The notes beneath the pieces were generated by a model. That model saw only the letters and a list, made by a program, of their open reading frames with translations. It searched no databases and was not told the DNA's origin. From assembly GCA_903813345.2 (NCBI GenBank), contig CAIIXF020000008.1, positions 2,615,341-2,679,340 of the forward strand: a DNA stretch of 64,000 nt, given 5' to 3'. This DNA is from Owenia fusiformis (lineage: Eukaryota; Annelida; Polychaeta; Sabellida; Oweniidae). The position numbers and the translations under genes are program-made. Of this stretch, positions 13,473-25,400 are shown piece by piece (positions within the stretch are counted from its first letter, which is position 1; each line of letters starts with the position of its first letter).

Positions 13473-16400
13473 GTGCTTATAGCCTACAGTAATATAAGAA
13501 ATACATATATAGCGGGAACGACAATAATCAAAACGAAGACACCAGATATCCTGTGGGTTAAACTTTCAAAAAAGTTCTTTAATACAAGTAATGACATTTA
13601 CTTATGTATAACGTATTTTTCACCCGCAAACTATAACCCAAAAGGTAAATTCAATTCAGGGGATGACCCATACGAGATTTTGACAAAAGAAATAAATAAA
13701 TATTCTAATATAGGTGATGTTATGATTATGGGAGATCTTAATTCAAGAACAGGTGAAATACGCGATTTTGAAAATAATCACGGTTATGATGATCATATCC
13801 CAAACATTTTACTTTGTCCCAACGATGTCACCATCAATGAACGTTCCAGCATGGATTCAGTTGTTGATGCTTCGGGTAAGAAGCTACTAGACCTATGCAG
13901 GTCATCTAATTTACGAATTATAAATGGCAGAGTACTTGGGGACTCGCCCGGTAGATTCACCTGCCATAAATGGAACGGAAGCAGTGTAGTTGACTATTGT
14001 ATTATTCATGAAAATATGCTTCCAGATATTATGTACTTCAGGGTTCATGATAACCTTTGTGTGCTCTCTGATCATTGCAAGATTTCTCTATTAATGCAAG
14101 TACGAATACCAAACGACCACGGTAACAATCGGACTAAAAACAATGGGCATACTATCAAAATGAAACCAATCAAATATAAATGGGACACCCGTCGCGAGGT
14201 ACAATTTAAAACGGACCTCTCCAATAATTTAAAAACACGGAATGATATAAATGAACTCAATTACGAGCTAAACGACACCTATAATATTGATGATTGTATT
14301 GACAAGCTCGAAAAAATTATAATTAACACAGCAAAAAGAACACTACGAAAAAAGTTACCCTGTAAAAAGAAAGGGGGCTCGATATCTCAAAAATGGTTTG
14401 ACAATGATTGCAGTATACTGAAAAGAAAGGTTAAGTCAATTGGAGCAAAACTAATAAAGTCACCAAATGATAATATGATTAGAGGTAATTACTTCAAGTT
14501 ACTAAAGGAATACAGGAAATGCTGTAAGATAAAACAAAGGAAATTTAAAACTAATATGATAAATAAATTAGAAGAACTTTATGACAATGACCCTAAAGAA
14601 TATTGGTCCCTACTTGAGCAACTAAGGCACAAAGACGAAAACAATAAGTCCGCGTATATAACACCAGAGAAATGGCATGAACATTTTTCCAAATTATTTG
14701 AAAAGGATAAAAATACCGAAATCAACAAAAAAGTCAACGAAATTGTTACATCAATAGAAAATGACAATCATTTTGACGAACTTAGCTTCAGAATAACAGA
14801 AAACGAGGTTTACAAGGCAGTTAAGCAATTAAAGAACAACAAGAGTTCGGGTTTTAACGGCATTAGCTATGAAATGATTAAAGCGTCATACTCAGTTTTA
14901 AATAATGTAATCTGTAAAATATTTAACATATTACTAAGCAAAACGGTTTTCCCTGAGAAATGGAATATTTCATCAATCGTTACGTTATTTAAGAAAGGAA
15001 CGACGAAAGACCCTGGAAATTACAGAGGTATTTTTATTTCTGATTGCTTTGGCAAATTATTTTCAATAATTTTGTATAATAGACTTTACGCCTTTGTACA
15101 TGACCGAAAAATAATATCGGAAAATCAAGCCGGTTTCACTAAGAAAGCACGAACAACTGACCACATGTTCATAATACGAACCCTCGTGGATAAATATGTA
15201 CTAAGTGAAAAAGGGAATATATATATGTGTTTTGTTGACTTGAGGAAAGCTTTCGATACGGTATGGCATGATGGATTATTTTTGAAACTTTTGCAATCGG
15301 GGGTAAACGGTTTATTCTATAAAATGATAAAAAATATATATTCACAATCAAAAGCAAGAGTCAGACTAGATAATGAGGGTTTATTTACCAATGAATTTGA
15401 CTGTAACAAGGGAATAAAACAGGGGGACCCCCTAAGTCCTCTCCTATTTAATATATATATTAATGACATTATTAAAACATTAGATCTCAAAACAGACCCT
15501 CTATTAAATAAGAAGCGAATTGGAAGCCTCCTTTTTGCTGATGACTTAGTAATTATCGCATCCTCAAAAGATGAAATGCAAACCAAATTGGACAAATTAG
15601 AAAAATACTGCGAAGAATGGCACTTAAATATCAACACTGATAAAACCAAAATTATGGTAATGAATAAAAATGGTAGAATTATTGATAATCACTTCTTTAT
15701 AGGAAATTACAAAATAGAATCTGTTTCACGATACATTTACCTGGGGATGGAATTAAGCATAAGTGGGTCAATGAGACCTGCAGCCCAGCATGTCAAAGAC
15801 AAAGCTGAAAAGGCAAAATTTAAATTATTAAGTTTAATTTCTAATGGTAATATGAAACCATCATTATGCCTAAAACTATTTGATCAACTCATAAAGCCCA
15901 TATGCCTCTATGGATCTGATATATGGGGTACGGGTATCTTAAACTCGAGTAAAATTAAAAAAGACCCACAATGGGCATTAGAAAAGGGATATGATGGAAT
16001 AACATTTGAATCTCTTCATATATCATTTATGAAATCGATACTCGGTGTTAACAGAAAGGCCAGTAATGACGCTACACGAGGCGATTTAGGTAGGTTTCCA
16101 CTATTTATTTCTTTGTTTTATCAACAAATGAAATATCTTAATCATATTAATAATAAAGGAACCGACTCGCTTCTACGTGAAGCCCTTGAGGTAAATAAAC
16201 AACTGACAGATATGAATAAACAATCATGGCTCACGCACATCAATGATGTACTTAAATATATTTACAATGGTACTTCACCAAACTATTTAAACTTAAAACC
16301 AAGAGAAATTAAGAAATTACTGGAAAATAGATACATACAATTTTGGGAAACTAAAATAAATTCAAATAATGGTAAATTGAGGTTTTATAAGATAATAAAA

Positions 16401-16811
16401 GCAAAATGGAACAAGGAACCCTACTTGGATTTAATCAAAAATGGAATAGACAGAAATAACTTGACAAAGCTAAGAATTAGCGCACATAAATTAGAAATCG
16501 AAACAGGTCGTTACACAAAACCAATTACCCCTATTGAAGAAAGAAAATGTTCAATGTGTAACAAGAAAACCGGTTCAGAATGCCATTTCCTATTAGAATG
16601 CAATGAGTTAAAAGATGCTCGGTCAAGTTACATGGATAAAATAAAAAAACACTGTCAAAATTTAGAAAACATGAATAACGTGGAACATAAATTAATGTTT
16701 CTATTTAATTCAGAGGGAATAATATTAAATATACTAGCAAAATATATATCTAATATCTTTATCGAGAGAGAAAAAAAAACACGAAATGCATCCAATAAAA
16801 TCTTGCAATGA
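13473..16811 (+). CDS. LINE endonuclease / reverse transcriptase ORF, N-terminus missing
   Basis: A 1112-codon frame. The first ~220 residues are the C-terminal part of an APE endonuclease (MIMGDLNSRTG, then LSDHCKISLLM). Next is a linker, then a reverse transcriptase with KSSGFNGISYEMIK, QAGFTKKARTTDHMFIIR, CFVDLRKAFDTVWHDGLFLK, GIKQGDPLSPLLFNIYINDI and the active site FADDLVIIAS. The C-terminus has a CCHC knuckle (CSMCN...ECHFLLEC, spacing C-x2-C-x8-H-x4-C). Family knowledge: such ORFs nick target DNA and copy their RNA in place. The endonuclease N-terminus is lost through 5' truncation, so this copy is probably dead for retrotransposition although the RT part is intact. The start ATG is only the first in the truncated frame. 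Clade (jockey, CR1 or Rex-like) is not decided. Confidence 0.9.
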   Translation: MLIAYSNIRNTYIAGTTIIKTKTPDILWVKLSKKFFNTSNDIYLCITYFSPANYNPKGKFNSGDDPYEILTKEINKYSNIGDVMIMGDLNSRTGEIRDFENNHGYDDHIPNILLCPNDVTINERSSMDSVVDASGKKLLDLCRSSNLRIINGRVLGDSPGRFTCHKWNGSSVVDYCIIHENMLPDIMYFRVHDNLCVLSDHCKISLLMQVRIPNDHGNNRTKNNGHTIKMKPIKYKWDTRREVQFKTDLSNNLKTRNDINELNYELNDTYNIDDCIDKLEKIIINTAKRTLRKKLPCKKKGGSISQKWFDNDCSILKRKVKSIGAKLIKSPNDNMIRGNYFKLLKEYRKCCKIKQRKFKTNMINKLEELYDNDPKEYWSLLEQLRHKDENNKSAYITPEKWHEHFSKLFEKDKNTEINKKVNEIVTSIENDNHFDELSFRITENEVYKAVKQLKNNKSSGFNGISYEMIKASYSVLNNVICKIFNILLSKTVFPEKWNISSIVTLFKKGTTKDPGNYRGIFISDCFGKLFSIILYNRLYAFVHDRKIISENQAGFTKKARTTDHMFIIRTLVDKYVLSEKGNIYMCFVDLRKAFDTVWHDGLFLKLLQSGVNGLFYKMIKNIYSQSKARVRLDNEGLFTNEFDCNKGIKQGDPLSPLLFNIYINDIIKTLDLKTDPLLNKKRIGSLLFADDLVIIASSKDEMQTKLDKLEKYCEEWHLNINTDKTKIMVMNKNGRIIDNHFFIGNYKIESVSRYIYLGMELSISGSMRPAAQHVKDKAEKAKFKLLSLISNGNMKPSLCLKLFDQLIKPICLYGSDIWGTGILNSSKIKKDPQWALEKGYDGITFESLHISFMKSILGVNRKASNDATRGDLGRFPLFISLFYQQMKYLNHINNKGTDSLLREALEVNKQLTDMNKQSWLTHINDVLKYIYNGTSPNYLNLKPREIKKLLENRYIQFWETKINSNNGKLRFYKIIKAKWNKEPYLDLIKNGIDRNNLTKLRISAHKLEIETGRYTKPITPIEERKCSMCNKKTGSECHFLLECNELKDARSSYMDKIKKHCQNLENMNNVEHKLMFLFNSEGIILNILAKYISNIFIEREKKTRNASNKILQ

Positions 16812-16946
16812 TCAAGCACCCTTTGATTAGTTAATATAATATATAGATAATTAGTTAGGCTTTTTCATTTTTTTTTCTTTTTAAGCTGTACACTTTGCCC
16901 AAATGTGGGATACAAGTATAATAAAGCTCATAATAATAATAATAAT
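13477..16946 (+). mobile_element. 5'-truncated LINE with intact ORF2 remainder
   Basis: APE-type non-LTR retrotransposon inserted into the hAT-like element at 13398-17627. The 5' break falls inside the endonuclease domain near 13477. The 3' end is a short UTR and an (ATA)n run at about 16928-16946. It is the longest coding block in the window apart from the Dicer gene. The ORF has no frameshift or stop, so the insertion is young. Confidence 0.85.
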
Positions 16947-19409
16947 ACGGGGTAGGATATCGGGAATTCGGTCAGTTTCTATCCGTCGATTTCGCTATGA
17001 ATTGAAGCAAGTGTGACCACTTTATCCACTTAAACAATTTGATAATTGATTAAATCTTTAAACAAAATCGATAAACACGTTATACACTTCCTATCTCCTT
17101 AGAAATTAGCATGCATTTATGGATTGTGTTTTCGAACAAGGCTCGACCCACACCAATAGGGAAATCCTTATGCTAATTAGTATGACGTCATATTTTCCTG
17201 GGGAATCCTAGATTTCAAAGCCTCAGTCTGTTATTGTGTCAAATGTAAACGCTCTTGGGACGCTCTTTTGCAGACAGAAAATTGACAGATTAGCTTTTAA
17301 CTTTCAGCTTTGATGTTTAAATATTCTGTATTTCTACCGGACTTCTTGCTGAATATCATATAATGTTATAACTTGATTTGGACCATTGCCTGATTGATCA
17401 TTCTGAAATTTTGATTGTGATTCATGATTGATTGGCAAGAAAAATAATTCCTATTGTTTTCCAGCGAAGTCAAAATGTTACAGCATGAGTTATAATGTCG
17501 AGTTTGCATCATGTTAAATTCTGCTAGTGATATATTGGATAATCACATTTATGCGTGCGCGCGCAGCTCATCCAATGAACGAAACGCCACTTCCCGCTGA
17601 AATCACCGGGTATTGATCTTTCCCTTGATTGATCATAATAGGCTTCCGACGAATTAAATGTGCCGATTCATTCTGAGTTAAAAATTAATTGTGTGAACCC
17701 CCCCCCCTTCTCCCATTCTATGCTAAAAAAAACATTCAACTAAAAGATATGAAAGATATATGGACAGCAGCAGACAGACAGCAGCTTTGGAGATTGGTGA
17801 CTTTTAAAAAATTTCTTTTGTGCAATTTGAAAAATTGCTGATGCGAATGCTAGAAAACCATTGATTACTTACTGCTCAAGTCATCACGAAATCAAAAAAC
17901 CTTCTATAAACCAATCTAAATATTGGACACAGATTTATCAACTTCTCATTTTTATTATCAGGATACTGTGACAGTATAATTACTGTTCTCAGCATATTTC
18001 CGATATCATCAAAGAAAATATAACTTTTTAATGTCAAAAACGTTATTTTGTAAAAATGACCATGGGTAACAGGCTTCTCGCACACAGAGGCCACTGTGGT
18101 CCATTCATTGTTTAAGTATTTAAGTCAGTGCATATGGACTGATTATCATTGATTCTTTAGAAGTGTTCCTTCAAACTTTGCACAAGATGCGTAGCAACAT
18201 GTGCTAAGTTGAGGAAACAACGATCGAGTGGAATGAATCAGTCACAATGCATTGAGTATCGGCAGTGATTGGGCCTAAATTCTTTTCACACACTGCAAAA
18301 TATTTTATACAATATCACTTAAAAGATACGAATTGAGTTACTTCTGTTAGCCTTTCAACCATGTGTATGTTAACCTTAACCAGGATTGTCAAGCAGTGAT
18401 CTAAGTGACAAGGGCAATATATCCATGGACCTATTACAATAGAGATGGATCATGGTATACCCATGAATGATGGGGAGGTTTAACATTTTGACAATTCCAT
18501 ATTTAAATGTATTTTATATATTTCTTCTTGAACAGAATTTCTTTGTCCCTATACTAGGTACTAGGTATCACCAGCATATAAAATTTGATAGAAAATCCGT
18601 CCACTGGTATTTGACTTATTAACGATTTTGTTTTTTACGAAAATGGAGACCATTTTGAAATTCAGGTGTCGTCTAGCAAATTTCTTTTTGCATGAGCAGA
18701 GCTCCAAATCCATCCAGTGATATCTGAGTTATCAATGATTACATTTTTAACTACAACTGGTGGGTATTTTGATAAATTGCAGCCATCTTGGCAATTTCAT
18801 CTTGAGCAGAGCTCCTTTTTCTTTAAGGATCAGCATATAAAGGGACCAGGTGTAGTATGGCAAGTGATTTTAGTCGGTCATATCTTTCACCATGAGTACT
18901 TTCTCAAAAATACAATATGTTATCTTTCAAGTAAATGCTCAAGGATAATAAAAATATCAATAAAACAATTCGAAAAATGATGAATAGGGAGTTAGGGACC
19001 CCATGTCAACATTTTTTCAAAATGTTGAACCTATTTACTCAAAAGGGGATCTGCTTTTTCTGAAATTTATTGCATGAAAAAATTATTCAACTCCTAAACG
19101 TCTTCAAAAGTTTTCGATAGTTTGCCAAGTGTCTATTCTTTAAAAACAATAGAACAATAGATTTGTCCCAGATCAACTGCATACATACTGTGGTTATTTA
19201 TTTATTACTGCTTTGAGAGAAGCATTTTAACTCATCTTGCGAGGTACGATAAGTGTTTTCCTTGAGAACTTTTTCGGAGGTCATATCTTTCAATCTATAG
19301 TTTTGTATGTATAGTTTCACAAATAGTGGTACATTTTAAATTTCGATTGGATGATTCAAATAACATTTTTGATATTCATCTCTTCGTAAAATGGGGCCGC
19401 TTTTCCACT

Positions 19410-22400
19410 TTATTGCGAGGCATTGTTTCTCGGTGGTGGTCCTTGAAATGGGTTGGGTCCATCGCAGAACATGTATTCCACAACCTGCATGGCCATATTG
19501 TTGTTCTCATACAACCCCATAAGTTCCTCCACGACCTTCACAGGGCAGCCCGTTTCCTTCCTAAACTCTTTGATTATACAAGACATACCCATACCAACAG
19601 AGTTCTTAACGCTGAAGAAAATCGATCGTTGATATAATAAATAATGTCCTGTGAATCCACTAAATATAGCAGTTATAATATCTTTCCAAAAGATTTGGAA
19701 CCATTTTGTATACTTGACTTAATTCGAGCGATTATGTAAAAGATGTATGGTAAGTTTTATAGATTCAATGACTATTTGGCTTCTGATTAAATTATATTAA
19801 ATTGACAATAAAACGTATGGATTATAGTAGACACTTACAACTGGCAAACATCCAGATCCAAGTAACTTCTAAATTCATCATTCTTTATTATTAAACCAAC
19901 ACAGGTCTTTAGCATTCGGGGCAATCCGGACATGGGTGTAAAGGCATTGCCTCTCAGACAAGGCGGAAGGGGCTGTCGTCCTTGTTGGCCTCGTCCTCTT
20001 GTAGCTTAAACAAGGTGTCCCACCCAAACGCTCTTACATGCACGACGGAGCGTTTCATTCACGCGGAAATGCTCCGGAGCAAAATAAAATGGCAGCTAAT
20101 GAAGATTCCACTATGACCGTAAGTATTGTTTCTCTCGTTTCTCTTACATATCGTAAGTTATGGTGAAATATTATGTACCATTCGATGAACAATACCGTGA
20201 GCAAAGATCTTATTTATTCAACTTCTGGTGGTAAACTGTTATTTGCTCGATCAAAGCTCCGTAGTGTAGATCGAACGAATCTGAAGATGACGAATTGACC
20301 ACAAATTACGAACTAAACTAGTATTTCTATGAAAACGTTAATCTTTCTGTTAAAGTAGTAGATCACAAACTAGTATATTTTCATTTCCTAAAATCCCAGT
20401 CCAAATCCATTACTTGTTCTCGAGAAATCGCTTGTTTTCCTCGAAACGCTCCGTCGATTTAGGACACAATTTTAGAAACGCTCTTACCATTTTGTTTTGA
20501 TATCATTTTCAGATTATTAGAGAAGGAGTTCCGAATCGAATCAATGTGTCGTGCCGTGTGCTAAATCATAAAACTATTGAAAAAAATTATATGTGAATTA
20601 TTCTTTCTTCTTTTGATGCCACGGGGTATAATAGATCTTTTCTTTCTCTTCCTGAAAAGGAAAGGCAAGCTATATATTTCCTAAACAGATCTAGACTACC
20701 GGAGCGTTTCCAGTTCACTGTGTTAACCAGATCGGAGCGTTTCTTGAATATGAGAATGTCATCATTTTTAAGACTGGATTTTCGGTCATCAAATCACTAT
20801 TACGATAATGTATGGTATTGTATGGTGCGTTGAAGCATTGAAATTTGACTAAAATATACGTTGGTGCTCTAATCTTGGCTCATACCTCATACTCATATAC
20901 CTCTTATTCCCATTATTGGGAGAAATCGTCAGACGGCTCATTCCCGCCAGCCAGTTTTTCTACTCCGGAGCGTTTCTTTGTTTAATTTCAGTAATGAAAC
21001 GCTCCGTCATGCATGTAAGAGCGTTTGGGTTATACACCGTGTTAAAAGCAAAAATGATTATAACGATCTGTGAGGACACTGACACAGATTGTACACACCA
21101 TTTAGATACGTCCAGGAAGCATGCATTACCTCATTCTTTTTCCCGATGTAAATACAAACAAACAAATAAAATGTATGACAATACTTTTAACTGATATAAA
21201 AACTATGTACTTTAGCTGTAAATGCTTCAACGGCTTTTGAAAAACAAACATGTAGTAGACTGTAACCCAGTCTGTAGAAGTGCTCTAGAAATGCAACCTT
21301 CCTTACATGAAAGGTTACACATTCCAACCTATTTCAAACCATCTGTATGATTATACTGGACACTTTCTGGGTAGTTGGACTTTCTATAGGGGTGGCAGAC
21401 GGCCCTCAGACCAATTTATACCCCTACCCCCAAAAAACCATGGGGGTACTTTAATACCATCCAATAAAAAGAATACTAATGCATGTCAGATATTCATTGT
21501 TTTATATTGGGTAGGGCATGTTATGATTAATAAGTGCCAGAAATTTCCAATCTCTAACTTATATGGTTACCATAGAAACAGTATTTATATCTCCAGATAT
21601 TCTCAATTTGACCCCCTCCCAAATGTGTCCCTTTGTTCACAAAGTGAAATATTTCAAAATCTGTTTGGATTTTATGGCTGCTACTTTGTCAAAGTTTGTA
21701 ATATTATGTCTATATTAACACTAAAACACTTAAAAGTTGATATAATGATCCTATAAATCAATTATATTTATCAAATATAGTCACACATAGCTGCTTTCAG
21801 GGAAAAGTGGGCGTGGCACTTTTTGGTACTTGTGCGCTTGTTGCAGCATTAAATGAAAAATGCAGATTACACTAACAATAATTGACATTTAATTAGCATC
21901 TACTAATGTTTTGTAACATTGTAATATGTTCATTATCATTATTAGACACTTTAAATATTTTATATAAGTGTTATCCTGACCCTTCCCTATCATAGGTCAT
22001 CAATGGTCAAATGAACTTTTAGTGTAAGTCTTATAGGGTCCTCGGTCTTTTAAGTCTGTCAAGAGTCAAGTCTTACTTATTCATTGACTTGTTCCTAGAA
22101 TATGAATGGATAAGTTAAAGTCATCTAGAGCTATGAGTTACAATTAATTAATATGCTTGTTCAACAGTATTTAGAACCATTTTACCATGTTTACTGCAAT
22201 TGAAAAGTAATGAACAGTTCAATCCTTTTGGTATGATATTTGATGCTAGTGTGAATTGCATAACATTTATGATTAAACTTAAATGAACTAATATAACTCT
22301 GGCTACTAACCCTTCCCTAGTATCCTTCACATAACCTCTAAATCATCTTCATATCCATGGCCTAAATGGGGAAGGAGGGAGGGGTTACAAATAGTGACTG

Positions 22401-25400
22401 AGGATAATTTGAATCAAAGCAAGAAGACGTAATACTCAAAACTAGAAAGATTGGAGACCATTTATACCCTTCCTAATATTTTGCCTAATACATAACACTT
22501 AAATCTATTTTGTCAGACACTTGCTGATTCTTTTATCAATACCTCAACAACATCAGGCAATGTATGATCTGTCCAATGGATTAAAGATTATACTTGATTC
22601 TAATATGGCAAAATTAATTTTTCCTATGAATTGCATAGAGCATTATTTTGCAGTTATAATAAAATGCATCCATTCATTTATTGGCTCATTGTTAACAAAA
22701 AAGCTATTCTCTGGAAGGTACAGTATAATTTCTATTTGTATTTAGCAAAAATAATTGCAAGATAAACAATTTACACATGTTTCTGATATACTGTATTTTC
22801 AATGATTTCTTCAATAGTGGTTCGGTATACGTTTTTGAAATACTTCAAATAATTCCTAGACAAATCTGTTTAGTGTATGAAATCAAAAAAAGTAGATACA
22901 TTTGTCCCATACTTGGACATGTTTCAGATACATATAGCAGGTTTATAAATACTTATATTTTCATCAGTGGGCAGATATAGCTAATGTCCCGGCCTGAGAG
23001 GGCAGATATATTACACCTGCCCACTAAGTCATAATCATCATTTGTGTATGATTAGCAATGAGGGAAGTAGCATACTTAATACATATGTTAATAATCAATG
23101 ATTCGAGAATATGTGGATGAATACTTAAAAAACAGGAGAATCCTCCTAAGGCCAAGAAAACAAAATTAGACATGAATACATTCATATGGTTGAATTCTTT
23201 CTAACTCTGGCCAATTGAACAATGTGAACCAGATAAGAAAGATTGATATGGGATAAACAGATCATCCTATAGCCAGTTCATGCTATTAGGATTATCCCTT
23301 GGCGAATATAATATATCTTCCCTCAGGACCTAAGGCCTTTGGCCAATAGAAAATATCTTCCCTCGGGACCTACGACCCTCGGCCAGATATATTATATTGG
23401 CCTCGGGATAATTCCAATACCCTGAACCTCATAGAGGATAATCTCTATTTGTCTTCATCAATCATTATTATACATATAAATCGGGATATAAATATAACCT
23501 AAAGTAAGAAATCACATTCTCTAACCAGTAATATTTAATTTTAAAATTGGTAAATGATGATTATGTCACAATAGAATTGATGACCATGATTTATTTTAGA
23601 ATAAAACAGACAAAACAAAGGTTAACAAAAATCTTTAAAAATTTTGGTAAAACATAAATATTTTAAAATTGCTTGTTTTTCATCATTATTACTTCGATCT
23701 CCAAACCCCAAAAATTGAGTGTTACAAATTGTTTCAAGTTAAAGTATGCCTAATTGCATGAGCAAACTAGTAATCTTGTTGGATATTTTTCCTCGACAAT
23801 GCCTTATCTAATTCATCTATATACAAACTACTAGATTCCAAATGCTATTTTACAGGATGGGTGTTCATGAAAGTAACACTAAACATCAATTTTGTCATAA
23901 ACTGAACAATGCAGCTAATTGATTCTCCCATCTAAGCAACAGAGCCTGTTTTAATATATTGTAATTTCAAAATTGCCTCTAATTCAAGTTCTTCAATCAA
24001 ATCTAAAATGTACACAACTAGTAATATCTTTATACCACATGAGTAGAATGTTTGTTTCTTTCAAATTCATGCTTTCGTTAGAAACATGGATATCACTAAT
24101 TCATAGTTTTGATTCATATTCAAAATGGTGTGCATTATATATGAGGTTTAATTAATGGGAAGTTTTTAATACAGGGAAATACAATATATATGAGGGAAAT
24201 ACAATATACCTCCCCGAGTGGTTGAGGGTAGAATATTGTATTTCCCAAGAATTATACCTTGTACCCAAAATTATTGATCATATACTAAAATACGAAAATA
24301 TGAGAAATTGCAAAGAATGAAATTCCTGCAGGGGATTACTGAGCGGGTGATAAACCTGGCGATACATAGAGATTATCCTATATGAGGTTCAGGATATTGG
24401 GACTATCCCGAGGCAAATATAATATATCTGCCCGAGGGCGATTATGACGGAGTGGGCGGATATACTATATCTGCCCGCTCGCAACGGGACATAAAGCTAT
24501 ATCTGCCCGCTGATGAAAATATAAGTTTTTACAAACCTGCTTCATGTACCTGAAACACGACCAAGTATGGGATAAAGCGGGATATGCAGTACATGTATAT
24601 CCCCACTCACCTAAGGTATCAATTATATTCATGCATTTTATTTACCTAAAACACTAAGTATAGGATAAATAACTTTTACTGACAAATTGTATAAGTACAT
24701 GATTACATTAGTCACAACTACTCACTAAAAGGTTAACTTATTCATGGGCTTCCTCTAGTTGAAAGCCCATGACTTATTGCATGAAGAAATGTAATTCTAC
24801 ATGAAGATTTCAAATATGATATCACTTATTTGACTGAATTTTGAATTTTTAATGATGTAAAGCAAGATTATTTCTACTTGCATCTAAGTCTATTTCATTG
24901 TGTAAGTCAACAATTAATAAGGCAAATACATATCACTGGCTTCCCTGATTCATTTAGATTCCTTGCACTTTTAAAATCATCAATAATTCATATAGGGTTG
25001 AACTATCGAATAATGAAAACGTTGCAAATGATGTGATAGAAGTTTTTTTTACTATTTAGCTTGGAAATATTGCTGATATAGTTTTAATGTGATTTTAGGA
25101 AATTAAATGTTCTACTGAGGAACTTTGATTATGTCCAATTTTCTATGATCTTTAACTTTCTGAACAAGGTCGGGCTAAATTCTCATTGAGACGATGTTAA
25201 AAATCTTAATGTTGACTTCCTAAATGTTGAATTCTTTTGATTGTCATGAATTTAAGGTTCACACAAAATCTGAAGATCATCTAGTTTCAAACACAATCTG
25301 AATCTCATTAGGTTTGATGCGGAAGCAGTTTTACTTTAATCCAAAATAACAAATATGGTAAATCAATATATGTCTATGGTAGATGCTAGCGTGTAGTCCA

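Larger units (their letters stand above)
13398..17627. mobile_element. hAT-like non-autonomous element, split by a LINE
   Basis: Its ends are CAAGGGCGTTACAATACCCG on the left and, reversed, CAAGGGAAAGATCAATACCC on the right, imperfect terminal inverted repeats. It interrupts a site that is empty in unit B (CGTATTGGATCATAATAGG at 27896-27914). The flanks ATTGGAT(C) on the left and ATTGATC on the right look like a 7-8-bp target duplication with one base lost. CA..TG ends plus a duplication of about 8 bp suggest the hAT superfamily. Without the LINE the element is ~750 bp and has no transposase. Confidence 0.7.
10281..18345. repeat. Tandem segmental duplication, unit A
   Basis: The unit starts near ACCATGTGTATGGTAACC (10295) and ends near AAGATACGAATTGAGTTA (about 18340). 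The same start sequence recurs at once at about 18360 (unit B), and the same end sequence recurs at about 29980. After removing later insertions the two units are collinear and share a four-exon minus-strand gene and its promoter. Unit A holds a LINE 3' tail (12475-12812) and a hAT-like element with a nested LINE (13398-17627) that unit B lacks. Confidence 0.85.

Noticed and set aside
17876-18094. 72-codon minus ORF that recurs at 28182-28373
   Set aside because: Shared only because both lie in the segmental duplication; no start context, splice logic or family motif.
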